Shown piece by piece: positions 32,901 through 46,365 of a stretch of DNA of 64,000 nucleotides. A program made the position numbers and the translations under genes. Within the stretch, counting starts at the first letter, position 1, and every line of letters starts with the position of its first letter. This DNA comes from Phoronis australis (Eukaryota > Phoronida > Phoronidae). The notes beneath the pieces are model-generated. The model was not told the DNA's origin, did no database searches, and saw nothing but the letters and a program-made list of their open reading frames with translations. The stretch covers positions 319,740 to 383,739 of the forward strand of contig NMRA01000176.1 of NCBI GenBank assembly GCA_002633005.1, in the 5' to 3' direction.

Positions 32901-35900
32901 TTGACAATGAGAATGCAACAATACTTCAATTTCCTGAAATAAAACTATAGCGAAGCTTCCCAGGGGACCGGCTCGATCTTTTATCTGTTAGACATCCATT
33001 TTGTTGCATACAGTGTAGCTGTTTGTCACCACCTTCGAATTACAGGTAATAGCTACTTAAAGGGGTTCCGGGCTTACCGACCTTGACTTTATCCGATTTC
33101 GAGGCCCTCAAGGTTTTTTTGGTCAAATCGTGCCCGCTTTTACCGCCTCAGGCTAACACCGACCATGTGTTGACAGTTCTTAAACGTAAAGACAGGCCGT
33201 GTCAAAAATTTGCTAGTATTTTAATAATTAAGAAGACTCGGCGCGAGTGTAAAACGGCAAGTGTTGTCAAAAATTGGCACAATTTGTTGGGTACACGTGT
33301 GCCATTTAATTCGTCTTCATCATGTCTGCTCTTCGCGGACATTAACGGTAATTTAACAGATTTGTAACTGCTGAAGTGCCCGATAATGTGCTAAGATTCT
33401 GTTCGTAAGTTGCTGAGTACCTGCTGAGCCTCAATCGCTTTGATGTGTCCTTCCTACACCATTTTAGTCCAGTCACACATTTTCTCTTTGTGAACTATAA
33501 ATACATTTGCTGTATCACTTCATGGCGTGCTCAAAGGAAAACTGGAAATTTTCTCCTGATCTACGGACGGACATCTAATATATAAGATAGCTGATGAGCC
33601 CTATCAATTAGCTCCTGTTGCTAATGGTAAATCAAAATGCGTGTGGACTCCTGTATAAATTGCAGGAATTACATGTATCTTGTTGGAGAATGTCTACCTC
33701 CAGGAGTGTAATTGGTTAAGGGCGGTGTAGGTACCTTCAAGTAGTTCAGTGATTGTCGGTCGTCGTTAATATACTGGTTTTCCGTAATTATGTTACATTT
33801 AATTATCAGAGCCACATATAACTTTACTCTAGTGGCCAACAGAATTCACCAATGCTCTTCCGACAAGACCAGCATAAGGAATTCGGTGTAATTTGACCCA
33901 GTAGGCCTACCGGCGCAAGACTCTACTAACCGTAAAAAACGATGAGCGTGACCACGTTTGAACATACCTACAGACCCATTCGTGAACAGGTGCAGGGTCA
34001 ACTAGTGTGGCAAACTCGTTGATTGATAAACATGTATGCGTCTGTTTATAAAATTAATTGAAAATCTGACCAGGCCGCGGGTTGCTATTTATTCTGTTAC
34101 CTGGCCTGCATTTGTGGCATAAACACGCTCTACCGCGCCGTCGTGGTTTCTAACCTCTCTGTTGCGAATCATGTTGGAATCTTACACAATTCAGGAATGT
34201 TCCTACATTGAAAAAGAAATCTTATTAAGGAAGCTCATGTGCAAATTTTGTAGAGAAATACATTAATACATGTTTGTGTTTAGACTTTGGTTAGCTAATA
34301 TAAACAATCGTTTTGTGCGTCTTCAATCTATCGTTCAACACTAATTGCCTTTCACGATCTTATCCCAGTATCTAATCTTTTACTCGAAATCGAATATATT
34401 TTTTCAATTTCCGTATTCAATGATTCAATGAATATGAACTCAGCATAATAATCATAATAATCTATTATTGTATGCTTGAGTGTATTATCAGTTAAACATC
34501 TGAGAGTGCAATCCAAATTCAAATTGGTGACCCATAACTTTGAGCAACAAACTAGAGTGAAGTCGCACGATATCGAGTAAAACTTGAAATTTCGACTTCA
34601 GACTCCAGCTTATGAATGTTGGACCATCAAGTGCAAAATAGGATTACACAGTTGTCCGCGTGTACGATAATATTCTAGAACGGAAAATCGTAATAGTAAT
34701 TTCGAGTCGGATTTCGAGTAAAAAGATTAGACCCCATCCCCCAGATGTATATTTCGTTATTATTCTTTTAATCAAACGTGATCTAACAGGGTTTGCTGAT
34801 TTTTCGACTTTTCTTAGCAAGTCATTCCTGTATCTACCGCCGAAGCAGAAATGGCGTCATAGAGATTGCTACATCTAATATTCTGATGGTTTGTATTTTA
34901 TGTAACGAGTCTACAACACTGTTGTTTTCAATGCAACATTTAACCGTATTATTTTAGTGTGCTTGCCCTCGTTTTCATTTTCGTGCCATTTATAAAAAAC
35001 CAATTTGTGTTGATAAGTGTGGTCGATTAAAAAATAACACATTACCAGACATATTTTGTCTAGGCAGTGTTACTTCTGGTAACGATTACGCGTGGAGTAA
35101 ATCTACTCTGCTGGATTGAGCTCCAATTACACTGTTTTATGTTTATGTTTTCTAAGAATATATGGTTCATCAACACATTTGCAGCACCATAACCGCAACG
35201 AGTTCCTATGCAAGTTTCAAGGCTCACGACCTTTTAACCTGGTTTCACGCAATTGTAGGATATTCCGTTAAAACAGATTTTTGCTTTAGTGGGGAACGAA
35301 GGAAATATGAGCGCAGCGCCCACCAACCCCCCCCCNCCTTCGACTTCGGTGTCTTCAGCCTTCCCACACCATATTTTTAATCTCTTGCATCTCTAGTTGA
35401 TACGCGTTTTACCACCACTTGCACCCCAGCCCCCTCTACATCAGCTCTACCCTCTTCCAACAACTGTTTTACCGTCGCAAAATGTTTGCACCCTTGATTC
35501 CACAGTCAGGTAACACATTTCGTATGGATAATATAACCTTTGACCTTTGATGTAAACAGAAATGGTGACATTAAGCAGGAGCCAGTCCTGCTTCACTGGC
35601 TTGCCTCATACTGTGCTGTCGACCCCATCTTGTCACTCAGCTGTTTGTCAAAGGACTGTGAGCGCATGTGCGCATTGATTATAAATAGGAGACAGACTAG
35701 AAACTCTGTGGTGAATACAGTTTGTCCTTCTCACATATTTCGTGAATTTTGCCATTTTTTCTGGAAATTTCCTCACCGGTGAAAGTGAATAACACTCTAG
35801 TAGATGTTGCGAGATGGAACTTTCGCCAGGAATAGTATGAAAGATATTTTTGACGAGCTTTCGCGTTACGTGCCTCGTTAAATAAATGACATATTTCGGG

Positions 35901-38900
35901 ATTCGTGTGTCTTACACGGGGCGATTTCGATGTACCTGATTTCTTGTCACCATTTCGCTGATGGTTTCGATGTTCTTGTTGGTAACAGAAATACAATCCT
36001 ACCAAAGCAAGGAAAATCATGAGGCCGATGTCATGAAACTATATTAAAGGTCTCATTCGATTTTCACCCTGAAACGCTTAAGTCACGTCGGACGCCATCT
36101 TGGATTTCAGTAAGCGAACAGGCTATCGAAAGTGATCGTATGAGCGTTCGCTTACGCTCGTGAGCACTCGTTTGTAAGGTGTTCAAGAAACAAGAGCTCG
36201 CCTTATTGCACACGCTTCTAGTTTTCCTGTCCCAAAACCAGCACGAACTGTTACGTAAGCGAGCGTAACATCGAAGACGTAGCGAGGTCGTGCCCCCATG
36301 TTCATTTCAAAAAAGCCCTGTTGAAACTCATATCAGTTTTCTGCCCCCACCCCTTGTACATGAAAAAGTTCACCGGAATGTCTCTCATTTCAGCCCCACT
36401 ACCCGTTCGCAAACGTTTTCGCGTTTGTCCTCCCCGTCGAAAGTAACTGAGGCTGCGCCAGTGGGTACCAGTTACAAACCAATGCTTCTCTCATCTGCTG
36501 GCTCTTCTCGTATTTTTTGCAAACGGCGGTTTTCAAAGAAATTTGACGAAATGTGGAATGAGCGACTTTCACAATAGTTTAAAAACATTCATGGATAATA
36601 TAATAACCATAATCCGTAAAAAGACGAGCTCCAAAATGGAGACGTTAAAGTCTGTTCCGCTTCCGCCAAAACAAGATCCCGTGGGTTGCTCTCGTTTCTA
36701 AATCAACCAATGGCATTAAAGTAAAAACTAGATCATTAATTTAACTTTTGACATCTTTTCACCAATCACGACATCAACTTACGGCAATTTTACTCAACAA
36801 TAAAATTGTGTCAAGAGCAAGACATTTGTGTGGAAAATGTTGACATTTCTGCATTTTCTGCCGATTTCTTTTCTTTTCTGTTTTGATTAGAATTGTACTT
36901 TGCTTCATTTAGCCCTTGCAACTACCAAATGTACAATATTTGGGCAAAATGTGTGTTTCAAGGTTTAACAACTTCAGTGTGCAGCGGTCGGGGTTGCGTG
37001 TCTAGTGGGCACAGCGGGCCACACGGAAATGAGTCTTGTCACCAAAACAATACAAAGCAGCTGAAGTGTACCTTCGGTAAATATACCATAAAATGGAGCT
37101 TTTTAATGTCCTTACGGAAGTGAAGACTTCCACCAAATTAGTGTAAACCCCTGACAGTGTCTTGGCTTCTATAAACGATTGAAACACGTGTGAGCTTTAA
37201 AAACTTTTTCAGATGTTTTCGGCTTTTAACTTTCGGCATTAAATAAGAACATCGTAGATATTTCAGAGGTTACTTAAAGCGACCCGGGCATGTTTTACCT
37301 GAAAATGCATTTTGGGAGTTTAGGTAGGATTGGCTTGTTGAAAATATTATCTTTGACCAAAGCCATGAAAAAATAAAATCCGTTGTGCTTTTGTGATTTT
37401 ATTACACATCGCCTAAGCCTAATACAGGTCACCAGTCCAAATTAATTGAAATCGAAGAAGCGACCTCATCAGACGCCGTGAAAATAGTAGGCGCGAGTAG
37501 TGCGTAGTACTGCCTGGTTAAAGCCGGCGTGAAAACGACAAGAGCTTCTCTCCTCAGTGTTTTTAAGAAAAAGATGCCTAGATCCAAAGCACATTGAATG
37601 AGTAACCTCTCTATAAAAAGCATTTGGGAACGAAATCGAGCGTCGATTAAGAATTACTGTACGAGATGAGTTTAACATTTCCGGAAATGCTAAGCGCCAG
37701 TAGACATCCTGGTGGGTTTGCACTTCCCCTCTCGTCTCTCATAATTAGCTTACTTTTTGTTGTTTTAAGAGTAAACCGTAGTAGTTCCCAAAAAGCTCAT
37801 AAAATTTCCAATCTTTGCTAAATGAACCGATTGACGGAAGTACATTGTACCTCGCTGAGTCTCAATCACGTAATATAGGCCATGCAGTCGGCAGAATAAT
37901 TTTTAAAAACTGCTGACCTATGCAATTTTCGGTTATACGTGTTACCTGAATACTGTAGTGTTGAACATCATGCCTGAACTCCGCCATTTCATGCCGGGAT
38001 ATTTTTGCAAGGTACGTGTAGGTCACGTTTTGCAACAGGCGTGGAAGTCGAGGGTCATTGGTTTCGCAGATGTAGGAGAAAACAAAAGCAATAGAAAAAC
38101 ACATTCATGTGAAAATGGTATCAATTTTTTTAAAAAGCTCCGAACAGCTGTTGAAATGTTGTTTGGGTTGAATTCGGATAATTCTGTTCAATGTTACGCA
38201 GTTTATTCATCGTTCCGTGGCACTGTCGCCGATTATGCCCGTTTAGGCGAAATGGTCTCGTGTTCATATTGGGTGACACGCTGATAATTACCGTCCAGTC
38301 CTTGGGGCTCCCGTCAATGAATAGTGCTTTCATCAAAACGGATAGAAATCAATATTATCCACTCAGACATGCAACTTTTTACGAAGGCAACCCAATTAGG
38401 CTTCTTGTTCGTGGTGTGATCGTTAATTGTTGTCCTGTGTACGAGATTGGTGATACTGGTTGATGCGCATTACGAAAATTCTATGCTTAAGCATTTTCAC
38501 TCATTTCTTCAGGCAAAAGTACATTTTACTCACGTTTCCAGTTAAGCGGTGTATCAAGTGCCTTAATCGGTTGATCTATCGCCCGGCGAAGCTAATCAAG
38601 TGCAACCAGTATGTTGGGCTTTCGTTGTCGTAAGGTAAAACTCCGCTCTGTTTAGGACGGTGTGATTAACACTGTGCTGGTTTGTTTCGTTGAGGTCATT
38701 CTAAGCCAGGCGTTGTTGTGTTAGTAAAACTGGTTTTTGGACTGAAAATACCTAAAAATATATGTCATTCCGGTAAAATCAAAGAGACTATCGAAACTAG
38801 AGCTCCCAGTCTCAACCTCGATCATGCTCAGTAATATTCAGTCTTTCCGGTGCGAAACCATGGCTCCTACTACAGGCCGTACCATTTTTCGCATGATTCC

Positions 38901-38929
38901 ACGTTCTACCCAAATGCCATACCCATTGA
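29996..38929. other. long non-coding stretch, no gene recognised
   Basis: Nine kilobases with only short ORFs. At 30074 a 23-codon frame MPTKYYCCADYKSDVRKFDK ends in TAG and the same frame continues with DAKVFAFL. It could be a remnant of a C2CH-type domain, but support is weak. A 23-bp unit (AAGCTAAATACCTGGGGG...) is duplicated at 32631-32676. One ambiguous base lies in a C run near 35336. No exon, tRNA or LTR was identified. Confidence 0.4.
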
Positions 38930-39330
38930 TAAGTCTGCATATTTAGCTAAATATCTACAAAACAATAGATTTTAACTCAGTAAAAGTAGATACTTTTATA
39001 AAAGTGGAAAGCCTCTAGAATTTGCTTTTATTTCTTGTTATCAATCTGCCATTAATTGGGCCACGTTACCATATCTTTTAGTAAAATTTAGCAAAATATA
39101 AAGGTACATTGATATTGAAAGAACAGTATCAATAACATGATCAAAATTTATTTTGATAAATATAAGTTCAAGGTGAGAACTCAAAGACTCTGTTACAATC
39201 TAAAACATCACTTCGCTTTCGCTTTATGCAACATACAGTTTTCGCATGAAAATCACAAAGATCCTCATGAAAAAGTGGAACATTTCACAAACAAGTCCGA
39301 ACAGCGTTTTAGAGAAAAGTCCATGACACA
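38930..39330 (-). repeat. dispersed repeat family D, copy 1
   Basis: Its reverse complement matches 40601-40990 and 47950-48300. Shared blocks are TTCATGAGGAT, CGAAAGCGAAGTG, CTTGAAC...TTTATC, ATGTTATTGATAC and GGCCCAATTAATGGCAG. It is non-coding, and copies are about 60-75% alike by eye. The family has no recognisable coding capacity or clear terminal inverted repeats. Confidence 0.75.
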
Positions 39331-40180
39331 TGATATCTGAAAGTTTCGTATGATGTTTCGAAATTAGCCAATTGTGGATATTTTGCTTGGGTCCTTCACC
39401 TTGCTGTAACTTCCGGTGGCGGGCATGTTGCTGCACGTGATGTGCGCTAACGGGGTCGTCAGCTTACTCACGTAACCCAAGATCTTGCGTAACATTAACA
39501 TGATGACGATTCGCTCGTGAGTTACTGAATCCATCCCTGATCCTCAGCTTTTCATCACATTTCGTTTTCTGGAGCACCGGCAGCAAACGATGTGAATACT
39601 CGTTAATGATAAAATTAATCGAGTGTGGATACAATGCATGAAGCTGAACTCTATCCGTCTCTGAATAAATGATTAAGGTTATGCAGAACTCTTGAAAACG
39701 GCTAAATTTTGTTGATCTCTAGAACATCATATTTCAGAAATGGCCGATAGGATTCATATGAAACTGTCGCATTCGATGTATTTATACACTGTTCTATGTA
39801 TTTATACACTTTTTTAATGTTTATTACGAAATCTTCAGAATACAATGAATATACATAACCCAGAAAGCGCCAAGAGGCATTAGATCTGGGTAAAAAAATA
39901 CAAAGAAGTCTATATACAATGATTATATACGAATACATAAATAAAAAAACTGTTGTTAAGAATACAATGATATATGACAACGAATGAAAATAATTCGTTT
40001 TCATACACATGCATAAAATTCTATCCACTCACACAAAGAGATTTAATGTTATAAAGAAATTCTGATACTATTTCAAATAAAACCTTATTTTCGTTTGAGT
40101 TAAGTTCTTGACATCCATATAGAAAGAAATTAATTTTGCTGTACAATTGCGGAATTTCAGAATATTGTTTATAAACATTG
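39331..40180. other. spacer between repeats; two stray 20-mers
   Basis: Mostly unique AT-rich DNA. At 39776-39812 it contains one complete and one nearly complete copy of the 20-bp unit that forms the array beginning at 40181. Confidence 0.7.
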
Positions 40181-40600
40181 GGGTATTTATACACTGTTCT
40201 ATGTATTTATACATTGTTCTATGTATTTATACACTGTTCTATTTACTTATATAGTGTTCTATGTATTTATACACTGTTCTATGTACTTATACACTGTTCT
40301 ATGTATTTATACACTGTTCTATGTATTTATATAGTGTTCTATGTATTTATACACTGTTCTATGTACTTATACACTGTTCTATGTATTTATACACTGTTCT
40401 ATGTATTTATACACTGTTCTATGTATTTATACACTGTTCTATGTATTTATACACTGTTCTATGTATTTATACACTGTTCTATGTATTTATACACTGTTCT
40501 ATGTATTTATACACTGTTCTATGTATATATGCACTGTTCTATGTATTTATGCGCTGTTCTATGTATTTATACACTGTTCTATGTATTTATACACTGTTCT
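40181..40600. repeat. 20-bp minisatellite, 21 copies
   Basis: The unit ATGTATTTATACACTGTTCT is repeated 21 times head to tail with few changes. Variant units (ATAGTGTTCT and ATGTACTTAT) recur 80 bp apart, so a four-unit block was duplicated as one. The array ends directly at a copy of repeat D. Because 20 is not a multiple of 3, the array is open in all three forward frames and spells the same 20-residue peptide in each. That is a by-product and does not mark a gene. Confidence 0.98.
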
Positions 40601-40990
40601 ACAAAACGCCATTAAGAATTGCGTTTGAAATGTTTCGGTTTTGCATGGGGTGTTATGAAACAATAGGAATTTTATGCTTTTCATGAAAACAAAAGTAGAA
40701 AACGAAATAACTTTAAAATCTTTTACAGCTTTTTTGAGATTTCGTCTTGAACATTTATATCAAATTAAATTTGGTCACGTTATTGATACCGTTGTTTCTC
40801 TATGAATGTAATTGTCTTTTTTTCATCTTTTTCTATAAAGATATGCTCACGTGACCCAATTAATGGCAGGTTGGCAAAAATAGTTTCTACTAGAGTTAAA
40901 CTTTCAGAAAAAAATACATTTAAAGAGATAAAATCTACAGCTTTGTAGACATTTGGCCAAATACACAGACCTGTCGGTAAGGTTCTAGCC
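40601..40990 (+). repeat. dispersed repeat family D, copy 2
   Basis: It starts immediately after the minisatellite (ACAAAACGCCATTAAG). It shares ordered blocks with the three other copies: TTTTGCATGGGG, TTGAGATTTCGTCTTGAAC, CACGTTATTGATACC and CGTGACCCAATTAATGGCAG. It lies in opposite orientation to the copy at 38930-39330. Confidence 0.8.
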
Positions 40991-43017
40991 CGAATGCTTC
41001 ACGCCAACGGTTTTACCAACAATGCACCTGGTGTTAACATTTCACGCGCCTCAACACTCACTGAGTAGAATTTATTTTCCGGGAAATAAGCTTTTAAAAC
41101 ATTTTACAAAGTTTGGTCTCGGTAAGAAATCAACTGGTCAGCCGCAATTTTCTCTAAAAGGTACCACTTTCAGAAAGTGCTCCAAAAATTTAATTTTTTC
41201 AACAAATTCCTAACTTTTCTCGTGAAACTGATTTCAGGCAAGCTGCAAGAAAGTCTGTGAACGTTAACTAGTCAATGTATTTGTAATCAATTTAATCATT
41301 CACAGATATTGTAACAAAGTTTATCAGTTGAGCATTCCCAAAGAAGGAACATCGCCAATCCGCTTGGCCGCGATAGGGGCGACCTCGCTCAGCGACAATC
41401 TGTGTGTTTGGCTCTTCGGTCAACCTTGTTGTCGAAAAAGTTTGGTGATAACACACATCACACAGGAGAAAGACTATAGGACACAGGAGACCGCAACCAA
41501 GCCATAAATAATGAATAGCGGGTCCTACATATCGATGCGATAACTTAAAGATGTAGACTAGCTCCTAACAGAGACCAGACAGTTCCTATCTATTCTGGCT
41601 CATGACTGGTCGTGAAAATGACGTCAAATCGCTAAGCAACAATGGCTCGCCGTCACATTAAAGTGCATTGAGTAATCCCCGTAAACGATAATTTTGTTTT
41701 GTTTTTGATTTCTCTTTGATGTCTGCCCAGTATCGACAACACGCGAATGTATAACCTCACGCTCCACACATACTGTGCCGATGTCAGTTGATTGTGAGTG
41801 CGCAGCACAGCAAACAGTACAGTACTATACAGTGTACCTGTGTACACTTCGTGTGAAGGGATACTTACAAATAATTCGTCGTGTACAGAATAATAAAATA
41901 ACAAAGAATGTTTAATGCGATAGTAACGACATTCGTCAAGTTAGTCAATCGCGTGACTTTTAAAATAGAGAAGTCACTATGTGCAGGTAGGCCAACGTGA
42001 TTGTATTTTCGACCGGGATTACACTTATCCAACTGCACGCTGAAGGTCAGAGCGAGGCTAACCAAGCTGTAGCTTGATAATTTAGCACAGTTCAGCGGCA
42101 GGCAAAAAATCATCAAACCCAATGAACGGTTTTAGATATCACATTACCCTCAACGCAAGCAAATAACTGCATGTATTAACTTGAATTGGCCAGATCAGTT
42201 ATTGTTAATAAACATCTTTCGCCACACCTGCCTAGTTTCATTTCATTAGTTTGTGTCGTCCTTCTTCCGCGTCAGATCGACACTCCCAAGATACGTTTTA
42301 GTGGCTCGCGCCTTTGTTTTAAGTACATACTGGCTCCTTGAAAGACTAAATATTAATTAATGAGTTAGTTCATTGTAAATACAGATCGGATTTGTTTCCT
42401 CTATCTGTCATCATTATAATAAATGCATTTTTTAAAATTTATTGATATGGAAGTAAAGAAACGAAAAAAGGCAACAGGCTATTAAATGCTACAACAAAGG
42501 CATTTTTATAATGTAAATGTCTCAGGGATGTCGATTTTGTCGCATCCAGGTGAAGTCTATGTGCTTATAGACTCTAGTTTGTAAAACCAACAATTAACGA
42601 TTAAATTGCGTTTCAATAAAGAATTTAAAGTAGCTGCAAAGGGCTACTTATTCGTGGAATCTCCTGACAAGGGTTGCTTTTGTATGAGCGGCGCACCATA
42701 GGGGCCTGGGGGGGCTATGGCCCCCACTTTTTTCAGTGCTTCGCCGCGCATATTTTTTCATTGTCTACTCTAGAGTTGCACAACAGTACATGTAAATCAA
42801 TGAATAACAAACTAGGCCTACAGGCAGATGCCAATTTCAAAAATTAAATGTTTTCTCATCGGTGAGAAAATTCCGTTACATGAGGGTATGTCTTTAACAG
42901 TTTGACTTACATGTAGCTATACGTAAATGATATTCAGCAGTTTGAGAAACAACGCAGTGTATAAATGAATATAGGACTCACGGACACAACCAGAAAGCAG
43001 TTGGCGTACCCATTTTC
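40991..43017. other. no gene seen
   Basis: Non-coding. Around 42695-42740 a G-rich run followed by GGCTATGGCCCCCAC forms a short GC-rich palindrome, of the kind often found at transposon edges. Confidence 0.4.
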
Positions 43018-44821
43018 ACCCCGGCCAACCCGCGATTGAGAACGACCGGAAGGCGATCGAGAACGAAATTTGGCGCGAGAAGCGAAGCCAGGCAAGGTGA
43101 GTAAATTTGATGAATTTTCGTTGTTTTTACTTCCAATGTGAAAACAGACACGAGTTCAAGGCGTAACACATTGAGGAAGGGCAGGTAGAGGTTTAGGCTA
43201 GTGTCTTTTTCAATTATAGGAGAAAAGTTATGTTGACTGAGGCATCGCTTAAGCAGAAGGTGAATTATATGTCATTTTGGCAAATTGCCGTTATTTTTGG
43301 CACTAAACCGATAAATTGACCATAAAGTTATGAAGAAATGACGCGTGAAAATATAACGCAACGCTTGTTTTTTTGGTAGTTTTGTCAGAATCTCTGATTT
43401 TTCTACGCTTTTCTGCTGAAAGATGTGATCGAGAGAGCAACGATAAGCGATCGGGAACGCAAATTTGTGTTTGTTTATGCGATCGGGAACGCATCGTGGT
43501 GTGTCGAAAAGTAATGAACTTTTTACTTATAAAACGTGAAAAGGTTACAAAATAAGTGTGGTGCAATGAGTTAAACACATTTTGTGTCATTACAGTGTTA
43601 CTTTCGTATCAAAACTGAACAACAGCATAGCACATTTCCATTAAATTGCCATGAGCACATGTACATGTACATCAAGCATAATTTTAGTTTCACAAATGAA
43701 TTTATTTTCATTTCAGGAAACAAGTTTACTGTTATTGTGAGGCAAGCTTCAACGAACCTGTTACCCACGACGTGAAAGTACACCCTACCAGGGTTTTGAA
43801 AAGTACAGAAAGGAGTGTCCTCGTGCTGTGACGCAGTGTAGCATCAGGCTCACTCTTTCCGTGAAACATTGATCACAGACAGGACACTGAATCGCTTGGT
43901 TCCTGAGCACGATGATTCATGCTGCGTTCTACTATATTGGTAAAAAAACTCTTGACGCATGCAATCCGTCAATCACAGGGCTGGTAGTAAAGGTCTTGCT
44001 TTGTTGTAGTGTCACTGTACTTTATTGCCATGTCGATTTCTTAGTTCCTGAACGAGGCTCCACAACACACACTCCAGACGTTGTGACATGCAGCAGTTGT
44101 ACTACTCTTTTTTGAAGGCGTGGACGTGAACACCTTGAAGGACTCGTCATGTGGCTACAGTTCAACTGAAAAATTCAAACGCATTAAGTTACGTTTGTTA
44201 GGCTAAATCTCACTTAGAAATAATGAAAAAAACGATGAAATGTAATGGTCAACAAATCAACTAATTCAGGCTTCGCATTATTATAAAATTATTGACATAA
44301 TACCGAACTTGAACGAGTATCCAGGCCAATGCAGAGAAAAAAATGTGCGTTCACGATCACCATAGAGAATTAACGACGTCGTTCCCGATCGCCGTCCCAC
44401 ACAAGAACCTGCTTGTTTTGGTAAATATCTCAAATTGTTTCACAAATCATAACTAACAAAGGTGTCACCAGGGACGATTAAACTATGAACGTCACACGTC
44501 TCTTCTTAAGAACCCTGGAATATTGCTAATAACAAGTAGAAATTGTCGATTTTACGAGGCGCAAGGCATTTTACCGAAAGCCATTGCTTTCTGAGCTCTT
44601 TATTTTAAAAAATAAGAAAAAGTCAAGTATTATTTCAGATCCACAACAAAGGTTACACTCTGACGCTTTTCTGTGTGTAGCATTTGTACCAAATTAGCCT
44701 CTATTTAAGCAGAAAATGACACTTAAACTCAACGGGTACGTCACTGTCGTCTGCCATTTTTGGTGCAAAGTCTCGTTTTCGATCGCCTTCCGGGCGTTCT
44801 CGACCGCGGGTTGGCCGGGGT
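43018..44821. mobile_element. 1.8-kb terminal-inverted-repeat DNA transposon, non-autonomous
   Basis: The left end reads ACCCCGGCCAACCCGCGAT and continues with GAGAACGACCGGAAGGCGATCGAGAACGA. The reverse complement of the right end reads ACCCCGGCCAACCCGCGGT followed by GAGAACGCCCGGAAGGCGATCGAAAACGA. That gives about 50 bp of near-perfect terminal inverted repeats. CATTTT flanks both sides (43011-43016, one base before the left end, and 44822-44827), a candidate 6-bp target duplication. Subterminal GCGATCGGGAACGCA motifs recur near 43449 and 43480, and CGTTCCCGATCGCC near 44380. No transposase is recognisable inside. Confidence 0.8.
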
Positions 44822-45722
44822 CATTTTAGGGCCTACGCGCGCATTTTCTTTCAATTACTGTGCTTGCCCACCCCTTCCGTGACGACACCCTGGGTTTCTA
44901 CTGGTGTGTCGGCGCTGGTGGCAAAAGTCACCTACAGTGGTGTCGAGGTCTCGTCATCGAATTTGGGGTGAATCTACGATACAGGTGAATAACCCACTTA
45001 CGCCGCGAGCAAGTTACTATCAGCAGTTTTCGTCACGTGTCAGTTTCCTTGCTGTATTACTGGGAGTAGAGAGAAAAAGACCGTCGCACTATAGTATGGA
45101 TAAGAAATACGATTATCGTGTCGTATTCTGTAATGAGGTGTAGCGCCGGTCAAAGATGTTAAACGATGTCTATTCTAGTTTCGCGGTTGCACACTCCGTT
45201 AGAAATACTAAAGCACCCCGGGAGTCCCGGTTACCATTTCGTATTCGAATCAATATTGAATATTTATCTTGAGGTTCACATCTTCGGCCCGAGGAACTAA
45301 ACATACATAGTCGGCATCAGACAGTGACCACTGATTAGGTCGTAAATAAATCAACCGAGGGGATCTAGAAAACATTGCGAGTCGGTGAAGGTTTGCGTGG
45401 AAACAGACGGTGATTGGGCCTTTCTGGCCAAAAGGGAAAGGTACGGCATGAATAGTACTTGAATTTAAAATAATAACCTTTTATCTGGTCATACGCCGTG
45501 ATTTTCGGAAACTAACAAAAGAGACGGTAGACCAATAAGTGAGGCTCAGTTTTGGCTGTCGTGGACATCCAGCGTTCCGCTATATGATTACTTCTCTATT
45601 TGCAAGAACGTTTTACTGATAAAATGTCAATGCTTTTTAACTTAGGACAAGATGGTGGAAAGGAAGCGATTCATGACTGCACCTTTAAAATCCGACTTCC
45701 GATCCCCTAAACTCCACTCCCT
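44822..45722. other. no gene seen
   Basis: Non-coding, with only short ORFs. Confidence 0.4.
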
Positions 45723-45726
45723 TACT

Positions 45727-45776
45727 AGACAATGGCCATCGTCTCTGCTGGCGCCAGAGGCGACGGTCATTGTCTA
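45727..45776. repeat. near-perfect palindrome related to foldback family F ends
   Basis: AGACAATGGCCATCGTCTCT, a short spacer TGGCGCCAG, then the reverse complement with few mismatches (AGGCGACGGTCATTGTCT). The pattern AGACA..N..CCA(C/T)CGTCTC...GAG(A/G)CGGT also marks the ends of the family F elements at 26.5 and 50.9 kb. It may be a solo end of that family. Confidence 0.6.
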
Positions 45777-45877
45777 CTCCCTGACCAGCAAACACCAAAC
45801 CCGCGGCTCAAAGTCCATGCCCGCACCCCATCAACCCCCACACATACCTACATTTAAAATACTCTATACCTGGTGAC

Positions 45878-46365
45878 CAAACTCTTTACGTGGGATTTGG
45901 TCTCCGGCCGGATATGGAGTTTGGTCACCATTGCCCGGTTGCATGAAACAGTCCCAAAGAGGAATTCAGCTAAGTTCTCTAAATCTACTGCATGTTTGTG
46001 GACTTGTGAAAACACTCTCTGTCCTTTCGTTTGGTGTTTTAGTTTCACTATTTAGTCAATGTTTGGCTTTGATGCTAAGCGAGAGTGAATTTTACGTCAA
46101 AGTTTCAATATCAATAAAAATAATTAGATATCTATTCATGCAACTCCCCTAACTTAAGGGTTAAGTCCCCACTTATTTTCATGGAACTACGGGCTCAGAT
46201 TTTAGTTATATTGTTAGAAAATGTAATCAGTCAAAAAGAATCTCATAATGAAGATAAAAAGATAGTGTGGAAAAATTACATTGATAAGAAAAGAACCACA
46301 GAAATATGCAGAAGATTTAGGGAGCTTAGTTGAGTCTCTATTTGGACTGTTTCATGCAACCGGGC
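45878..46365. mobile_element. inverted-repeat (foldback/MITE) element
   Basis: Two nested structures. The first is a hairpin with 14-bp perfect arms, TGGTGACCAAACTC and GAGTTTGGTCACCA (about 45878-45932). Directly after it, a segment beginning GCCCGGTTGCATGAAACAGT (45933-46001) reappears inverted at 46296-46365 with about 80% identity by eye. The two arms enclose about 295 bp of AT-rich DNA. There is no coding capacity and no clear target duplication. Confidence 0.65.

Noticed and set aside
40181-40600. CRISPR-like array
   Set aside because: The 20-mers are directly adjacent with no spacers, and the window is eukaryotic.
40178-40686. Three forward ORFs of 95-145 codons with a 20-residue repeated peptide
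   Set aside because: They are produced by the 20-bp minisatellite in every frame. They have no initiation context, and the unit has no coding history.
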